64,000 nt of DNA, taken from positions 1-64,000 of the forward strand of contig NZ_WHOB01000041.1 in assembly GCF_013141775.1 (NCBI RefSeq), read 5' to 3'. The translations under genes were made by a program, and so were the position numbers. Each line of letters starts with the position of its first letter. Position 1 is the stretch's first letter. This stretch comes from Paenibacillus phytohabitans (GTDB lineage: Bacteria; Bacillota; Bacilli; Paenibacillales; Paenibacillaceae). The notes under the pieces are model-generated. The model searched no databases. It had not been told where the DNA came from and saw only the letters and a program-made list of their open reading frames with translations. Below are positions 9,163 to 17,906 of this stretch, piece after piece.

Positions 9163-9530
9163 CAACAGAGTTCAAGCTGATTAATGTAATGACTGACGTA
9201 TGCTTACTCTTAATTGCACTTTGTACAACTAAATCGCCTGATGTTCCACCGAATATCTGTTTAGTTGTATTTCATACAATTAAACAGCCATTTGTACCTT
9301 GGCTTCACCCATTCGGGCAGATTTAGTTGTACAGACTACAGCTATAAGAGGCAAGCCTTCCTTTTGACTTTTTTTAATTGCACATTATACAACTATCACT
9401 TGATATCACTGAATGTTCACTTCAAACTGAACTTTATAAACTTTTGCACATGGTTGAGTGAATTCACTTCTGTAGCCCTAATGTTGTACTAGAACCGGTA
9501 TACTTGCTTCCATACGGAAAGGTGGCTATT
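9163..9530. repeat. A/T-rich intergenic region with repeated GTTGTA/TACAAC motifs
   Basis: No gene is supported. Related motifs recur in both orientations: TGCACTTTGTACAACTAAA near 9218, TTTAGTTGTATTTCATACAA near 9261, TTTAGTTGTACAG near 9321 and TGCACATTATACAACTA near 9379. Adjacent inverted copies could form hairpins. Base composition is clearly richer in A and T than the flanking genes. A related stretch lies at about 16130-16205. The ribosome binding site AAAGGTGG of the next gene is at about 9518-9525. Confidence 0.6.
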
Positions 9531-12500
9531 ATGAGAAAATCAAGCCGGAAACCATTTTTTGTATGCGTTATCATTATGATTCTGCTGATGGGCCTTCTCC
9601 CCGCAGATTTGGGCTCTGTCGCCCGGGCGGACAGCACCTATAAGCTGGAGGAGACATTCGAATCCTATGGCCTCGGCACGAAGCCGGCCGGATGGACGAT
9701 CAAGACGCCGCCGCAGGGTGTGAGTGTTGCTGTGCAGTCCTGGGAAGGCTATGCCGGCAAGCTGCTGGAGATCCATCAGGCGGCCAAAACGGCAAGCAGC
9801 TACAGTATAAGCAGATCCGTTACGGATGTTACGTACAGAAGCATGTTAAGTTATTCGTTCAGAGCGGAGCAGACAGGGGCAGTGGTCTATCTCCCTACCC
9901 CGCAGAGCGGGTCCGTTCCGCTGGTGAAATTCGCCATTAACAATGGCGCATTCAGCTATATGAAGAAAGGTGCCGGATCATGGACCTCCGTGCTGCCGAT
10001 TTCGGCAGGCGTATGGTATGATGTGCGCCTGGCGCTCGACGGCGGAAGCCACAGCTTCGATCTGTCCATTGACGGCAGCAGGCTGCTGACGAAGGAACCG
10101 ATGGCAGAGGGAGCAGCGTTAACCTCCTTCTATATGGGATTCTACAAAGACAGCATAGGCAAGATAGGCTTTGACAATTTTATTGTAAGCGGATACAAGC
10201 AGGCGGAAAGTGCAGCCTTCTCTCAAGAGAATTACGAGCTGCGAAGAGGCGCCAAGCTGCCCTTGCCGCTCCAGTTCACACCTGCGGATGCTACGGATCA
10301 GACGGCTGTCTGGTCTACCGGCAGCGAAGAGGTGGCAACAGTGGACGGGAATGGCCTTGTGACAGGCATCCGCCAGGGAATTACGACGGTTACGGCACAG
10401 CCGAATGAGGGGCTTCCGGCAGTAACGGCTACGGTAGCCGTGTATGAAGATCCGATCACGGACATCGTGCTGGCTCCGCTGGAGCAGGCGGTTCCCGAAG
10501 GCTCCCGTGTGCTGTTACATGCCTCGGTAACTCCACTGGACAATACGGATACAGGTATCCAGTGGGGAACGGAGGACGAGAGCCTTGCCGTGATTGACCG
10601 CTACGGAGAGCTGACGGGGATAAGCGCCGGAACGACTACAGCCTTTGTCACGGATGAGACCGGGAGCGTGCGCGCCGAGACAGCCGTTACTGTGACCGGC
10701 CGGACAACCGGACAGGAGCTGTATGTTGCTCCCGGCGGATACGACAGCAATGACGGGACAGAAGCATCGCCCTTCCGGACAATTGCCCGGGCCCAGGCCG
10801 CCGTACGCCAGTTGAATGATGATATGGACTCGGACATCGTTGTGAATCTGCGGGAAGGGACCTATATCCTGACGGAACCTCTGGAATTCACACCGGAGGA
10901 TTCAGGGACGAACGGGTATTTTGTCACTTACCGCAGCTATCCCGGAGAGCAGGCGGCCATCAGCGGCGGACGGACTATTACGGGCTGGACAATGTTTGAC
11001 AGCGCCAAGGGCATCTACCGGGCGAATGCCGGAACCGGCCTTACGACACGCCAGCTGTTCGTGGATGGCATCCGGGCGGTCCGGGCACGGAGCGCAGCGG
11101 GACTGGTGAATCCGCTCAGGACAGCAACCGGCTATACCTCCGATAATACGGAACTGGCCGGATGGGGCAATACTGCCGATATGGAACTGGTATTCAATGA
11201 GCTGTGGACGAATTCCCGGATCAAGGTGGAGTCTGTAGCTTCATTCGGCGGCAAAGCGCAGATTGTCCTCCAGGAGCCGGGCCGGAGCGCAGTCTTTAAC
11301 CGGGGATTAACTTCGGCAACGGTACCTGTATATTACGAAAATGCGTTTGAACTGCTGGATGAGCCCGGAGAATGGTACTACAACCGGGTAGAAGGCATGC
11401 TGTACTACAAGCCGCGTGCCTGGGAGGATCTGTCAACGGCTGACGTTGTAGTTCCGGTGCTGGAGCAGCTTGCTACCATGTACGGGATATCGGCTGATGA
11501 ACCTGTGCGCAATCTGAATTTTGAAGGCCTGAAGTTTATGTATACCACCTGGAACCGCCCCAGTACGGCAGCGGGACATTCCGATTCGCAGAATAACCAT
11601 CTGCGTTATCCGTCCATTCCCGATGAGCTGACTGATGCGGCGGTGATGCTGGAGCTGGCTAATAGCGTGAATTTCCGCAGCAATGAATTTACCAAGCTCG
11701 GCATTACGGCGGTACGGATGCAGAACGGCGTTCAGAACAGCTTAATTGAAGGCAACCGCTTCTATGATATCTCAGGCAGCGCGCTGAACGTGGGCCAGCC
11801 GGATTCCTCGGACCGCATGATCTACCACCCGGCTGACCACAGGCTGCTGATGAAAAATAATGATGTGCTAAACAATGTGATTCATGATATCGGCATTGAC
11901 TACAAATCGGCATCCGCCGTATCTGCGGGGTATCCGGTAGATATGGACATCAGCCATAATGAAATGTACAATCTGCCCTACAGCGGAACGCATATCGGCT
12001 ATGGCTGGGATAAGCTGTTCGATGCCGCTACCCGGAACGTGAAGATTCAGAATAATCTGATCTATGATCTCATGGGAATGGGCTTGCGTGATGGAGGCGC
12101 CATCTACAGTCTTGGACCTACCGGGGCCACAGCTGGTGAGAAAAATCTGGTCAGCGGCAATTACATCCGCAACCAGATGGACGGGAACTCCGCCTTATAC
12201 ACGGATGAAGGCTCCGCCTACTGGAAATTTGAGCATAATGTGATCGACCTGAAGGATACGCCGCTGTGGCATTCACCGCTCCGCTGGGCGATGGCCTATG
12301 TGCCGACGATCCATGACGTGGATTTCGTGAACAACTATACAACCACGGACGGCTATACCAACAACGGGCGCAATGTTCTGTTTGCGGACAATACGGTCCA
12401 ACCGGATGCAGAGTGGCCTCAGGCGGCAATGCCGATCATTGACCAGGCCGGGCTTCAGCCGGAATATGCCTGGGCAGCAGAAGGGCAGGTCAGCCGCTGG

Positions 12501-13607
12501 AAGCTGGATCCGCTGAAGCTGGCTATTGGAGGGAGCGAACTTGCACCCATTCAAGCGCTGGACGGCAAAGACAGACCACTGGGCACGGCAACCAGCCGCT
12601 TCTTTTACAGTATCGTTGATCCTGCCGTGGCCTCCGTTAATGCAGCGGGCGAGGTGACCGGACTCAGCCAGGGGCAGACGAAGCTTATCGTAAGCATCAT
12701 TAACGGCTCCATTCTGCGGACAATCACCACGGATGTATTCGTAGGAGACACCTTAGCCGCAGTCCGCCTGGAAGGGCATGACGGCAATGTGGCGTATGTT
12801 CATGAAGGCGCGGACATGCAGCTGCAGCCTTACGGCGAGACGCTGTTCGGCAACCGCGAGGAGCTGGAGGAGGTCACGTATACAAGCAGCGATCCTTCCA
12901 TCGTCAGTGTCAGCGGGAACGGCCTGTTAACGGCACATCAGACCGGAACAGCAACGCTGACGCTGTCAGGCGGTTATCTGGGCACGGTGACGCAGGGACA
13001 ATATGAGGTTAAGGTATGGAATGAGACCAGCACCTACGATCATACCCTGCAGACCGAGGTGCAGGACCCGGATGGCTGGTATGTATCGGCCACCGCCAAC
13101 GGGCTGAAGGAGACCGGAGCAGACCAATTGACCCTTCGCGCTCCCGGGGGGCATGTCATTTACCAGAACCGCAAATACCAGAATGAGCTGCTGGATTTCA
13201 CTATGAAGATCAATGACAGCGCGGTCTCGTCCAATTGGTATGCCCTGATGCTGAATAATCAGAGCAAGGAACTGAGCTATAGTACCGGTAGTATGTACCT
13301 GGTGGTTATAGGGACATCGGGTATTGAGCTGCACCGCTTCAACGAAGGGGTGCGGACCGTGATTTACGGCAAGATTGACGGCCTGACCAGTCTGGGCGGG
13401 CCGGCTATTCCGAATACAGCCATAACCTTCGGGGAGCAGAGCCGCGTTCAGCTTGGCGCTTTTCAAGAATCCGGGGGTGTGCGCCTGATCCTGAAGGCTG
13501 ACGGGGTGCAGATCTTTAACTATCTGGACACCACCGCAGGAGCGATTGGAGAAGCGGGATACTTCGGGCTGATCTCCCGCAATGCGAGCACAGAACTGGG
13601 GTACTGA
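9531..13607 (+). CDS. Large secreted right-handed beta-helix protein with Ig-like (Big2) domains
   Basis: The protein has 1358 residues from the ATG at 9531, chosen because AAAGGTGG sits six bases upstream; an in-frame TTG at 9504 has no such site. A basic start and hydrophobic stretch ending near ARADS form a signal peptide. A concanavalin-like region of about 200 residues follows, then two Big2-type Ig modules (for example WSTGSEEVATVDGNGLVTG), then a beta-helix domain opening with NDGTEASPFRTIARAQAAVR and rich in N-x-I/F-x-N turns, resembling GH141-type or pectin-active proteins. Further Big2 modules and a C-terminal beta-sandwich follow. It probably acts outside the cell on polysaccharide. 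The exact activity is unknown. Confidence 0.8.
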   Translation: MRKSSRKPFFVCVIIMILLMGLLPADLGSVARADSTYKLEETFESYGLGTKPAGWTIKTPPQGVSVAVQSWEGYAGKLLEIHQAAKTASSYSISRSVTDVTYRSMLSYSFRAEQTGAVVYLPTPQSGSVPLVKFAINNGAFSYMKKGAGSWTSVLPISAGVWYDVRLALDGGSHSFDLSIDGSRLLTKEPMAEGAALTSFYMGFYKDSIGKIGFDNFIVSGYKQAESAAFSQENYELRRGAKLPLPLQFTPADATDQTAVWSTGSEEVATVDGNGLVTGIRQGITTVTAQPNEGLPAVTATVAVYEDPITDIVLAPLEQAVPEGSRVLLHASVTPLDNTDTGIQWGTEDESLAVIDRYGELTGISAGTTTAFVTDETGSVRAETAVTVTGRTTGQELYVAPGGYDSNDGTEASPFRTIARAQAAVRQLNDDMDSDIVVNLREGTYILTEPLEFTPEDSGTNGYFVTYRSYPGEQAAISGGRTITGWTMFDSAKGIYRANAGTGLTTRQLFVDGIRAVRARSAAGLVNPLRTATGYTSDNTELAGWGNTADMELVFNELWTNSRIKVESVASFGGKAQIVLQEPGRSAVFNRGLTSATVPVYYENAFELLDEPGEWYYNRVEGMLYYKPRAWEDLSTADVVVPVLEQLATMYGISADEPVRNLNFEGLKFMYTTWNRPSTAAGHSDSQNNHLRYPSIPDELTDAAVMLELANSVNFRSNEFTKLGITAVRMQNGVQNSLIEGNRFYDISGSALNVGQPDSSDRMIYHPADHRLLMKNNDVLNNVIHDIGIDYKSASAVSAGYPVDMDISHNEMYNLPYSGTHIGYGWDKLFDAATRNVKIQNNLIYDLMGMGLRDGGAIYSLGPTGATAGEKNLVSGNYIRNQMDGNSALYTDEGSAYWKFEHNVIDLKDTPLWHSPLRWAMAYVPTIHDVDFVNNYTTTDGYTNNGRNVLFADNTVQPDAEWPQAAMPIIDQAGLQPEYAWAAEGQVSRWKLDPLKLAIGGSELAPIQALDGKDRPLGTATSRFFYSIVDPAVASVNAAGEVTGLSQGQTKLIVSIINGSILRTITTDVFVGDTLAAVRLEGHDGNVAYVHEGADMQLQPYGETLFGNREELEEVTYTSSDPSIVSVSGNGLLTAHQTGTATLTLSGGYLGTVTQGQYEVKVWNETSTYDHTLQTEVQDPDGWYVSATANGLKETGADQLTLRAPGGHVIYQNRKYQNELLDFTMKINDSAVSSNWYALMLNNQSKELSYSTGSMYLVVIGTSGIELHRFNEGVRTVIYGKIDGLTSLGGPAIPNTAITFGEQSRVQLGAFQESGGVRLILKADGVQIFNYLDTTAGAIGEAGYFGLISRNASTELGY

Positions 13608-13690
13608 ACAGACTACACTTATGAACCCGGCCCCGTAGTCAATATCACTTAAGCGATAGCCAACATCTGGACTTACAGGGGATGACACCG

Positions 13691-15961
13691 ATGCATAAGA
13701 AATGGCTGTACCGACTGATTCTTTCCTATCTGCCGATCCTCTTTGCTGTGGTATTTTGCCTGATTATCCTCTTTTTCCTGACCTTAAATGAAGCAATGGA
13801 GAGACAGACGGCCAAGGCAAACGGTGTATACGCAGAGAATGTGCTGCAGATCGTGGATACCACCCTCCGCAACCTGGAGACTACAACGATCAAAAGCCTG
13901 CTGCTGGATGATCAGGTGAGCAGTTATTTTGACCGCCCGGGGCAGCTTGACCCTTATCATGATTACGGGGTAACGGAGGTGCTGCTGGATTTCATGTCGC
14001 CGCTGCCGATGATCGATTCGGTCTATTTGTACCGTGCGGCCGACGGCAAAGTGCTGATGCAGCATTTCTCGTCCAGTCTGCCGGATTTCGGGGACCGCAG
14101 CTTTATTGAGACAGCGATGAAGAATACGGGCGGCCCTGTCTGGAGCGGAATCCGTGATTTGCAGCTTTTCTCCGGTGAGGATCAGCCCAAATCAGTCATT
14201 TCGCTGGTGGAGCAGGTGCCTTATTTCTCCGGTGAGCAGGGATTGATTGTCATTAACGTGCGGAAGCAGTCTCTGCAGGCGCTGATTCAGGATATGAACA
14301 TGGCGAATACGGAGATCTGCCTGAAGGATGCCGGAGGGCGCGCTTTTGCAGGGGCGGATACCTGCTCAGACCCGCAGGCTCAGGAGCAGGCGGTAAGCCG
14401 CATGTCCTCCTACACGGGCTGGACAATTAAGGTTGGAATGGCGCGCGCAGAGGCCTTCTCGCTGCTGTCAGCCTTCTCTAATGTCTGGGCGATTCTGGGC
14501 TTTGCGGCGGTCTTCGGCGGGATTGCGGCCATGACGTATATCAGCCACCGGAATTACCGTCCGATTGAGCAGGTAATGAGCCGGATTTACACGTTCGGAG
14601 CGGACCGTTCCTCAGGCTGGAAGCCGCAGAGCAAGGGGGATGATGAATTTTCCTTCATCGGCCATGCGCTGGAGAGTCTGATTGAGCAGACGAACAGCTA
14701 TGAGAAGCAGCAGGCCGAAGGAATCCTGCACAGGCGGAATCAGTTGTTCAAAGAGCTGCTGGAGAACAGCGGTCAGGTGTCTGCAGAAATATGGAGCCGG
14801 GAATCGGAGCGGATTGGAATGGCCGGTGAATTTGCAGGCGCGGTTGTGGGCATTGCCGAGATCGATTTCTATGAGGCTTTTGCTGCAGATTACTCTGCCC
14901 GTGATCAGGCGTTGTTCAAATTCACCCTCCGCAGTGTGATTCAGGAGATCGCCGAGAAAGAAGGGGAACCGCTCTGGACAGAGTGGATTGGACCGGGGCG
15001 TCTCGGGCTGCTCTTCCGCCGTTCCGCCGCTGGAGCAACGGCTGATGGTGCCGAGAAGCCGCTGATGATTGCCGAGAGTGCCCGCTCCTGGGTGAAGCAG
15101 CATCTCAAATTCACGGTAACCTTTGGCATCAGCGGGCCGGCGGCCGGTCTCGGCGGCTTATCGGATGCTTACCGCAAGGCCGTAGGTGCGCTGGAACGCA
15201 AAATCACCGGCGGTCCCGACCGCGTCTATGCTGCACCGGCAGAAGGCAGTTCCCCGCCCCAGGCGGAAGGAATGGATGTGCTGGTGCAGGCCATCGGTGC
15301 GGTTCCCCAGCTGTACCGGCTGGGGAACGACGAGTGGAAGCCGCTGCTGGAGCGGATCTTCGGGCTGCTGGCAGGCGGCAATTACTCCAAGGAGGACATT
15401 GTCCGCCTGCTGCAGCTGCTGGAGGCTGGCCTCTCCAGGGAGATGCAGGAGCTGCCGCCGGAGATGAAGGGGATATGGAATAACGGGCGGTTGCGCGGAA
15501 TTCCGCAATCTCCGGAATCCTTCGAATGGATAGAGGAGCTGCGCGGGGAGCTCCTGGCTTCTCTGGAGGAGATAGAGGAGGCGCTGCACGGCCTGCGGAT
15601 GAACCGGGAGCAGTATACGCTGGCTAACAAGGTGCGTGAGTATATTGCCCTGCATTACGCCGATCCAGATTTCTCCCTGACCCATGCCGCCGACAGCTTC
15701 GCGATGAATACCAAAGCGCTGAGCCGGATCTTCAAGGAAGAAATCGGTGAGAATTTCGTCGATTATCTGGCCCGGCTGCGGATGGACGAGGCCAAACGCC
15801 TGCTGACAGAGACCTCCGAGCCTGTCCAGAATATCGCTGAGCGGGTGGGGTATTTGTATCCGATGTCCTTCATCCGCGTCTTCAAGAAGCTGGAGGGCGT
15901 AACCCCGGGAGAATACCGCAAGGAGCGGAGCGGCCCTCCGCATGGCGAGCGGCAGGGCTAG
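13691..15961 (+). CDS. Membrane-anchored AraC-family transcriptional regulator
   Basis: The protein has 756 residues. I place the start at the ATG at 13691 because AGGGG lies seven to ten bases upstream and directly abuts the in-frame ATG at 13682. One transmembrane helix at about 8-30 and another near 260-280 flank an extracytoplasmic sensor of about 230 residues with a Cache-like look. The rest is cytoplasmic and ends with a two-helix-turn-helix AraC domain (NKVREYIALHYADPDFSLTH through VGYLYPMSFIRVFKKLEG). Such one-component regulators in Paenibacillus relatives control neighbouring sugar genes without a separate kinase. Its own cluster is the likely target. The gene ends at a strong hairpin. 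Confidence 0.85.
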   Translation: MHKKWLYRLILSYLPILFAVVFCLIILFFLTLNEAMERQTAKANGVYAENVLQIVDTTLRNLETTTIKSLLLDDQVSSYFDRPGQLDPYHDYGVTEVLLDFMSPLPMIDSVYLYRAADGKVLMQHFSSSLPDFGDRSFIETAMKNTGGPVWSGIRDLQLFSGEDQPKSVISLVEQVPYFSGEQGLIVINVRKQSLQALIQDMNMANTEICLKDAGGRAFAGADTCSDPQAQEQAVSRMSSYTGWTIKVGMARAEAFSLLSAFSNVWAILGFAAVFGGIAAMTYISHRNYRPIEQVMSRIYTFGADRSSGWKPQSKGDDEFSFIGHALESLIEQTNSYEKQQAEGILHRRNQLFKELLENSGQVSAEIWSRESERIGMAGEFAGAVVGIAEIDFYEAFAADYSARDQALFKFTLRSVIQEIAEKEGEPLWTEWIGPGRLGLLFRRSAAGATADGAEKPLMIAESARSWVKQHLKFTVTFGISGPAAGLGGLSDAYRKAVGALERKITGGPDRVYAAPAEGSSPPQAEGMDVLVQAIGAVPQLYRLGNDEWKPLLERIFGLLAGGNYSKEDIVRLLQLLEAGLSREMQELPPEMKGIWNNGRLRGIPQSPESFEWIEELRGELLASLEEIEEALHGLRMNREQYTLANKVREYIALHYADPDFSLTHAADSFAMNTKALSRIFKEEIGENFVDYLARLRMDEAKRLLTETSEPVQNIAERVGYLYPMSFIRVFKKLEGVTPGEYRKERSGPPHGERQG

Positions 15962-16052
15962 GCCCGGACCCGGGACCGGGCGGCTCTTGCCGGGGGATCA
16001 AGGGCAGTTCAGATGCATTTTCCACAGGCCCAAGGGCGGGTATATAGCTTAA

Positions 16053-16090
16053 AAAGGCGGCAGGGGGAGTTTCCCCTTGCCGCCTTTCTT
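16053..16090 (+). terminator. Rho-independent terminator after the membrane AraC gene
   Basis: A 15-base stem, AAAGGCGGCAGGGGG with CCCCTTGCCGCCTTT, closes a five-base loop and is followed by a short T-rich tract. Confidence 0.8.
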
Positions 16091-16128
16091 TGTACTTGTC
16101 CCCAGAGAAGGGAAGGGAAGTGGAGGTT

Positions 16129-16210
16129 CTATGCACTTTGTAACGAAATGCAATAGAATATCATTTTTCCGCAATTCCAAAGGAGTTTTATTGCACAAAG
16201 TACAGTCCGC
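16129..16210. repeat. A/T-rich inverted motif related to the 9163-9530 island
   Basis: TGCACTTTGTAACGAAATGCAA near 16133 faces ATTGCACAAAGTACA near 16190 in the opposite orientation. The motif shares TGCACTTTGTA with the island before the beta-helix gene. It sits between the convergent AraC genes within the 15962-16274 intergenic region, which otherwise holds only the terminator. Confidence 0.45.
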
Positions 16211-16274
16211 CAAACCCGCAACATTATCCCGGTTGCCGATATTGAGAAAACTGCAGTTTTCCGCTTGTCTGCCG

Positions 16275-17141
16275 CTACATTCCGGCCTTATGCATCCGGT
16301 ACTCGGAGGGCGTGCACAGGAACACTTTTTTGAATTGTCTGGAATAATAATTATGATCCCGGAACCCGCTGTCCATGGCCACCTGTGAGATGGTTAATCC
16401 GGCATTGCGCAGCAGCGTGCAGGAATACTCCAGCCGTTTGCGGATGACATAATCCATGGGCGTCGTATGATAATTCCGGGTGAATACGCGGAGGAACTGG
16501 CGCTTCGACATATAAGCCAGATCTGCCAGAGACTGAAGTGAAACAGGCTGCAGGAAATGCTCCTCAATATAGGTAACCGCCTCACCGATCTGCAGCGCCC
16601 TGTTCTCCGTTCCGCCGCCATTCTGCCGGTAATATCGTGATAGTGTGCCGACAAGCGCGGTGAAATACGTACGGATCATCAGCCTATAGCCGTCATACTG
16701 CCGGTCATACTCCTCCAGAATCCGGTCCAGCAGAACAGTAGCCTCTTCCAGCTGCGCGGGCTGCAAGGAGAGCATGCCTTTGTAATACATCTCTTTGCGG
16801 AAGAACGGCTCCAGATAGAACAGCGCCTGAAACCCCGGCAGGAGCTTCAGCTCAGGCAGCTGCAGCAGCTGATCGGGATGGAACATCACATTGATGTACT
16901 CAATATTCTGCACATTTTTGTACCCATGCGAAATATCGCTGTGGATAAAAAACACCTGACCCGCCGATACGGGGTACTCCCTCCCTTCAATGATATGAAT
17001 CGCGCTTCCCTCCAGAATGACCACCAGCTCCGAGAAATCATGGCAGTGAACATAATAATCCTGAGTCAGCGGGCATTTCTGAATGCGGAAAGTAAAGCCA
17101 GGCTCGAGTCCTAAATCCCGTGCATAGAGTTTATTTGTCAT
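16275..17141 (-). CDS. AraC-family transcriptional regulator with N-terminal cupin sensor
   Basis: This 288-residue protein has an AraC-type sugar-binding cupin at about 15-160, with YVHCHDFSELVVILEG and the later HSDISHGYKN block. A C-terminal AraC DNA-binding domain covers about 185-285, with SLQSLADLAYMSKRQFLRVF as the first helix-turn-helix and FRDHNYYSRQFKKVFLCTPSEYR as the second. Length and order match RhaS/RhaR-like activators. No strong ribosome binding site is visible upstream of the ATG. It is opposed to the membrane AraC gene and divergent from the 221-residue/GH2/GH94 unit, so it probably activates that unit in response to a sugar. Confidence 0.9.
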   Translation of the reverse strand: MTNKLYARDLGLEPGFTFRIQKCPLTQDYYVHCHDFSELVVILEGSAIHIIEGREYPVSAGQVFFIHSDISHGYKNVQNIEYINVMFHPDQLLQLPELKLLPGFQALFYLEPFFRKEMYYKGMLSLQPAQLEEATVLLDRILEEYDRQYDGYRLMIRTYFTALVGTLSRYYRQNGGGTENRALQIGEAVTYIEEHFLQPVSLQSLADLAYMSKRQFLRVFTRNYHTTPMDYVIRKRLEYSCTLLRNAGLTISQVAMDSGFRDHNYYSRQFKKVFLCTPSEYRMHKAGM

Positions 17142-17238
17142 GTCGTTATTATGCTAAAGAAGGGCATGATCGTCAAGGAACCGTTCCGCCGTTTGCGTTA
17201 ATCTTAAGAGGAAGATGACACACGGTTGGAGGGAATTT

Positions 17239-17904
17239 ATGCAGCGATGTTTATATAGAGCCGAATGCAGAGAGGGATGCGGCCCGGCTGCTTTTTTGGG
17301 CTCACAGGTGGAATTGCTTAATGAACGTATGGACTGGCTGGGCATTTCTTGGCTAAGCATCTTTCAAGACGGCCAGGGGCTGTTTCTATATTACGAATGC
17401 AGCGGCAAAGAGGCTCAGCCGGAGCAGCTGTTTCCGGGCGCATTGGAGATCCTCAAGGTCTGGCCGGGCGGGGAGTATCCTCGGATGTGGGTGCCGATGA
17501 TGGACATTTTTCATTATCAGCAGCCGGTGTCCGGGCAGCATTGGAAGCGCAACCAGATTCCGGGGGCGCCCTACGGCAGGCTGGCAGTACTCAAGCCGGA
17601 GCAGGTCTCAAGCTATGTCTATTACCATTATCAATATCAGGAGGAGCGCCCGGGAGACGGTGACAAATACGGGATCATCGGTCTTCATGAGAACCTGCTG
17701 TTCTTTTATTCCGAGCTTCCTGCAACTGTGGAGCCCGCTCCCTATAAGGGGAAACTCACAACGAATCTGCGTCCGGAGCAGTGGGGAGAGGTTATGGAGC
17801 CGCATTTTATCAAGTGGAAGAATGTAGAGCCGGATCAGGAAATCTGGAAAAAGCTTACGCCTGTCTTAACGATCACCCTCCCGCAAAGGGGAAAAGGAGA
17901 ATGA
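17239..17904 (+). CDS. Hypothetical protein, 221 residues, upstream of GH2
   Basis: I do not recognise the family. The start is taken as the ATG at 17239 because GGAGGG lies six bases upstream. The protein is soluble, rich in Trp, Tyr and Pro, with no signal peptide or membrane segment. The early part (CLYRAECREGCGPAAFLGSQ, then DGQGLFLYYECSG) resembles the alternating strands of small alpha/beta-barrel proteins such as sugar mutarotases, but this is a weak impression. The stop codon lies two bases before the GH2 start at 17907, so the two are co-translated, which argues for a role in the same sugar pathway. Confidence 0.7.
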   Translation: MQRCLYRAECREGCGPAAFLGSQVELLNERMDWLGISWLSIFQDGQGLFLYYECSGKEAQPEQLFPGALEILKVWPGGEYPRMWVPMMDIFHYQQPVSGQHWKRNQIPGAPYGRLAVLKPEQVSSYVYYHYQYQEERPGDGDKYGIIGLHENLLFFYSELPATVEPAPYKGKLTTNLRPEQWGEVMEPHFIKWKNVEPDQEIWKKLTPVLTITLPQRGKGE

Positions 17905-17906
17905 AT

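Noticed and set aside
9265..9492. 75-residue protein in the A/T-rich island
   Set aside because: The composition reflects the repeated TACAAC/GTTGTA motifs; no ribosome binding site is present.
17781..17906. N-terminal extension of the GH2 enzyme
   Set aside because: It overlaps the end of the 221-residue gene in another frame and has no ribosome binding site; 17907 has one.
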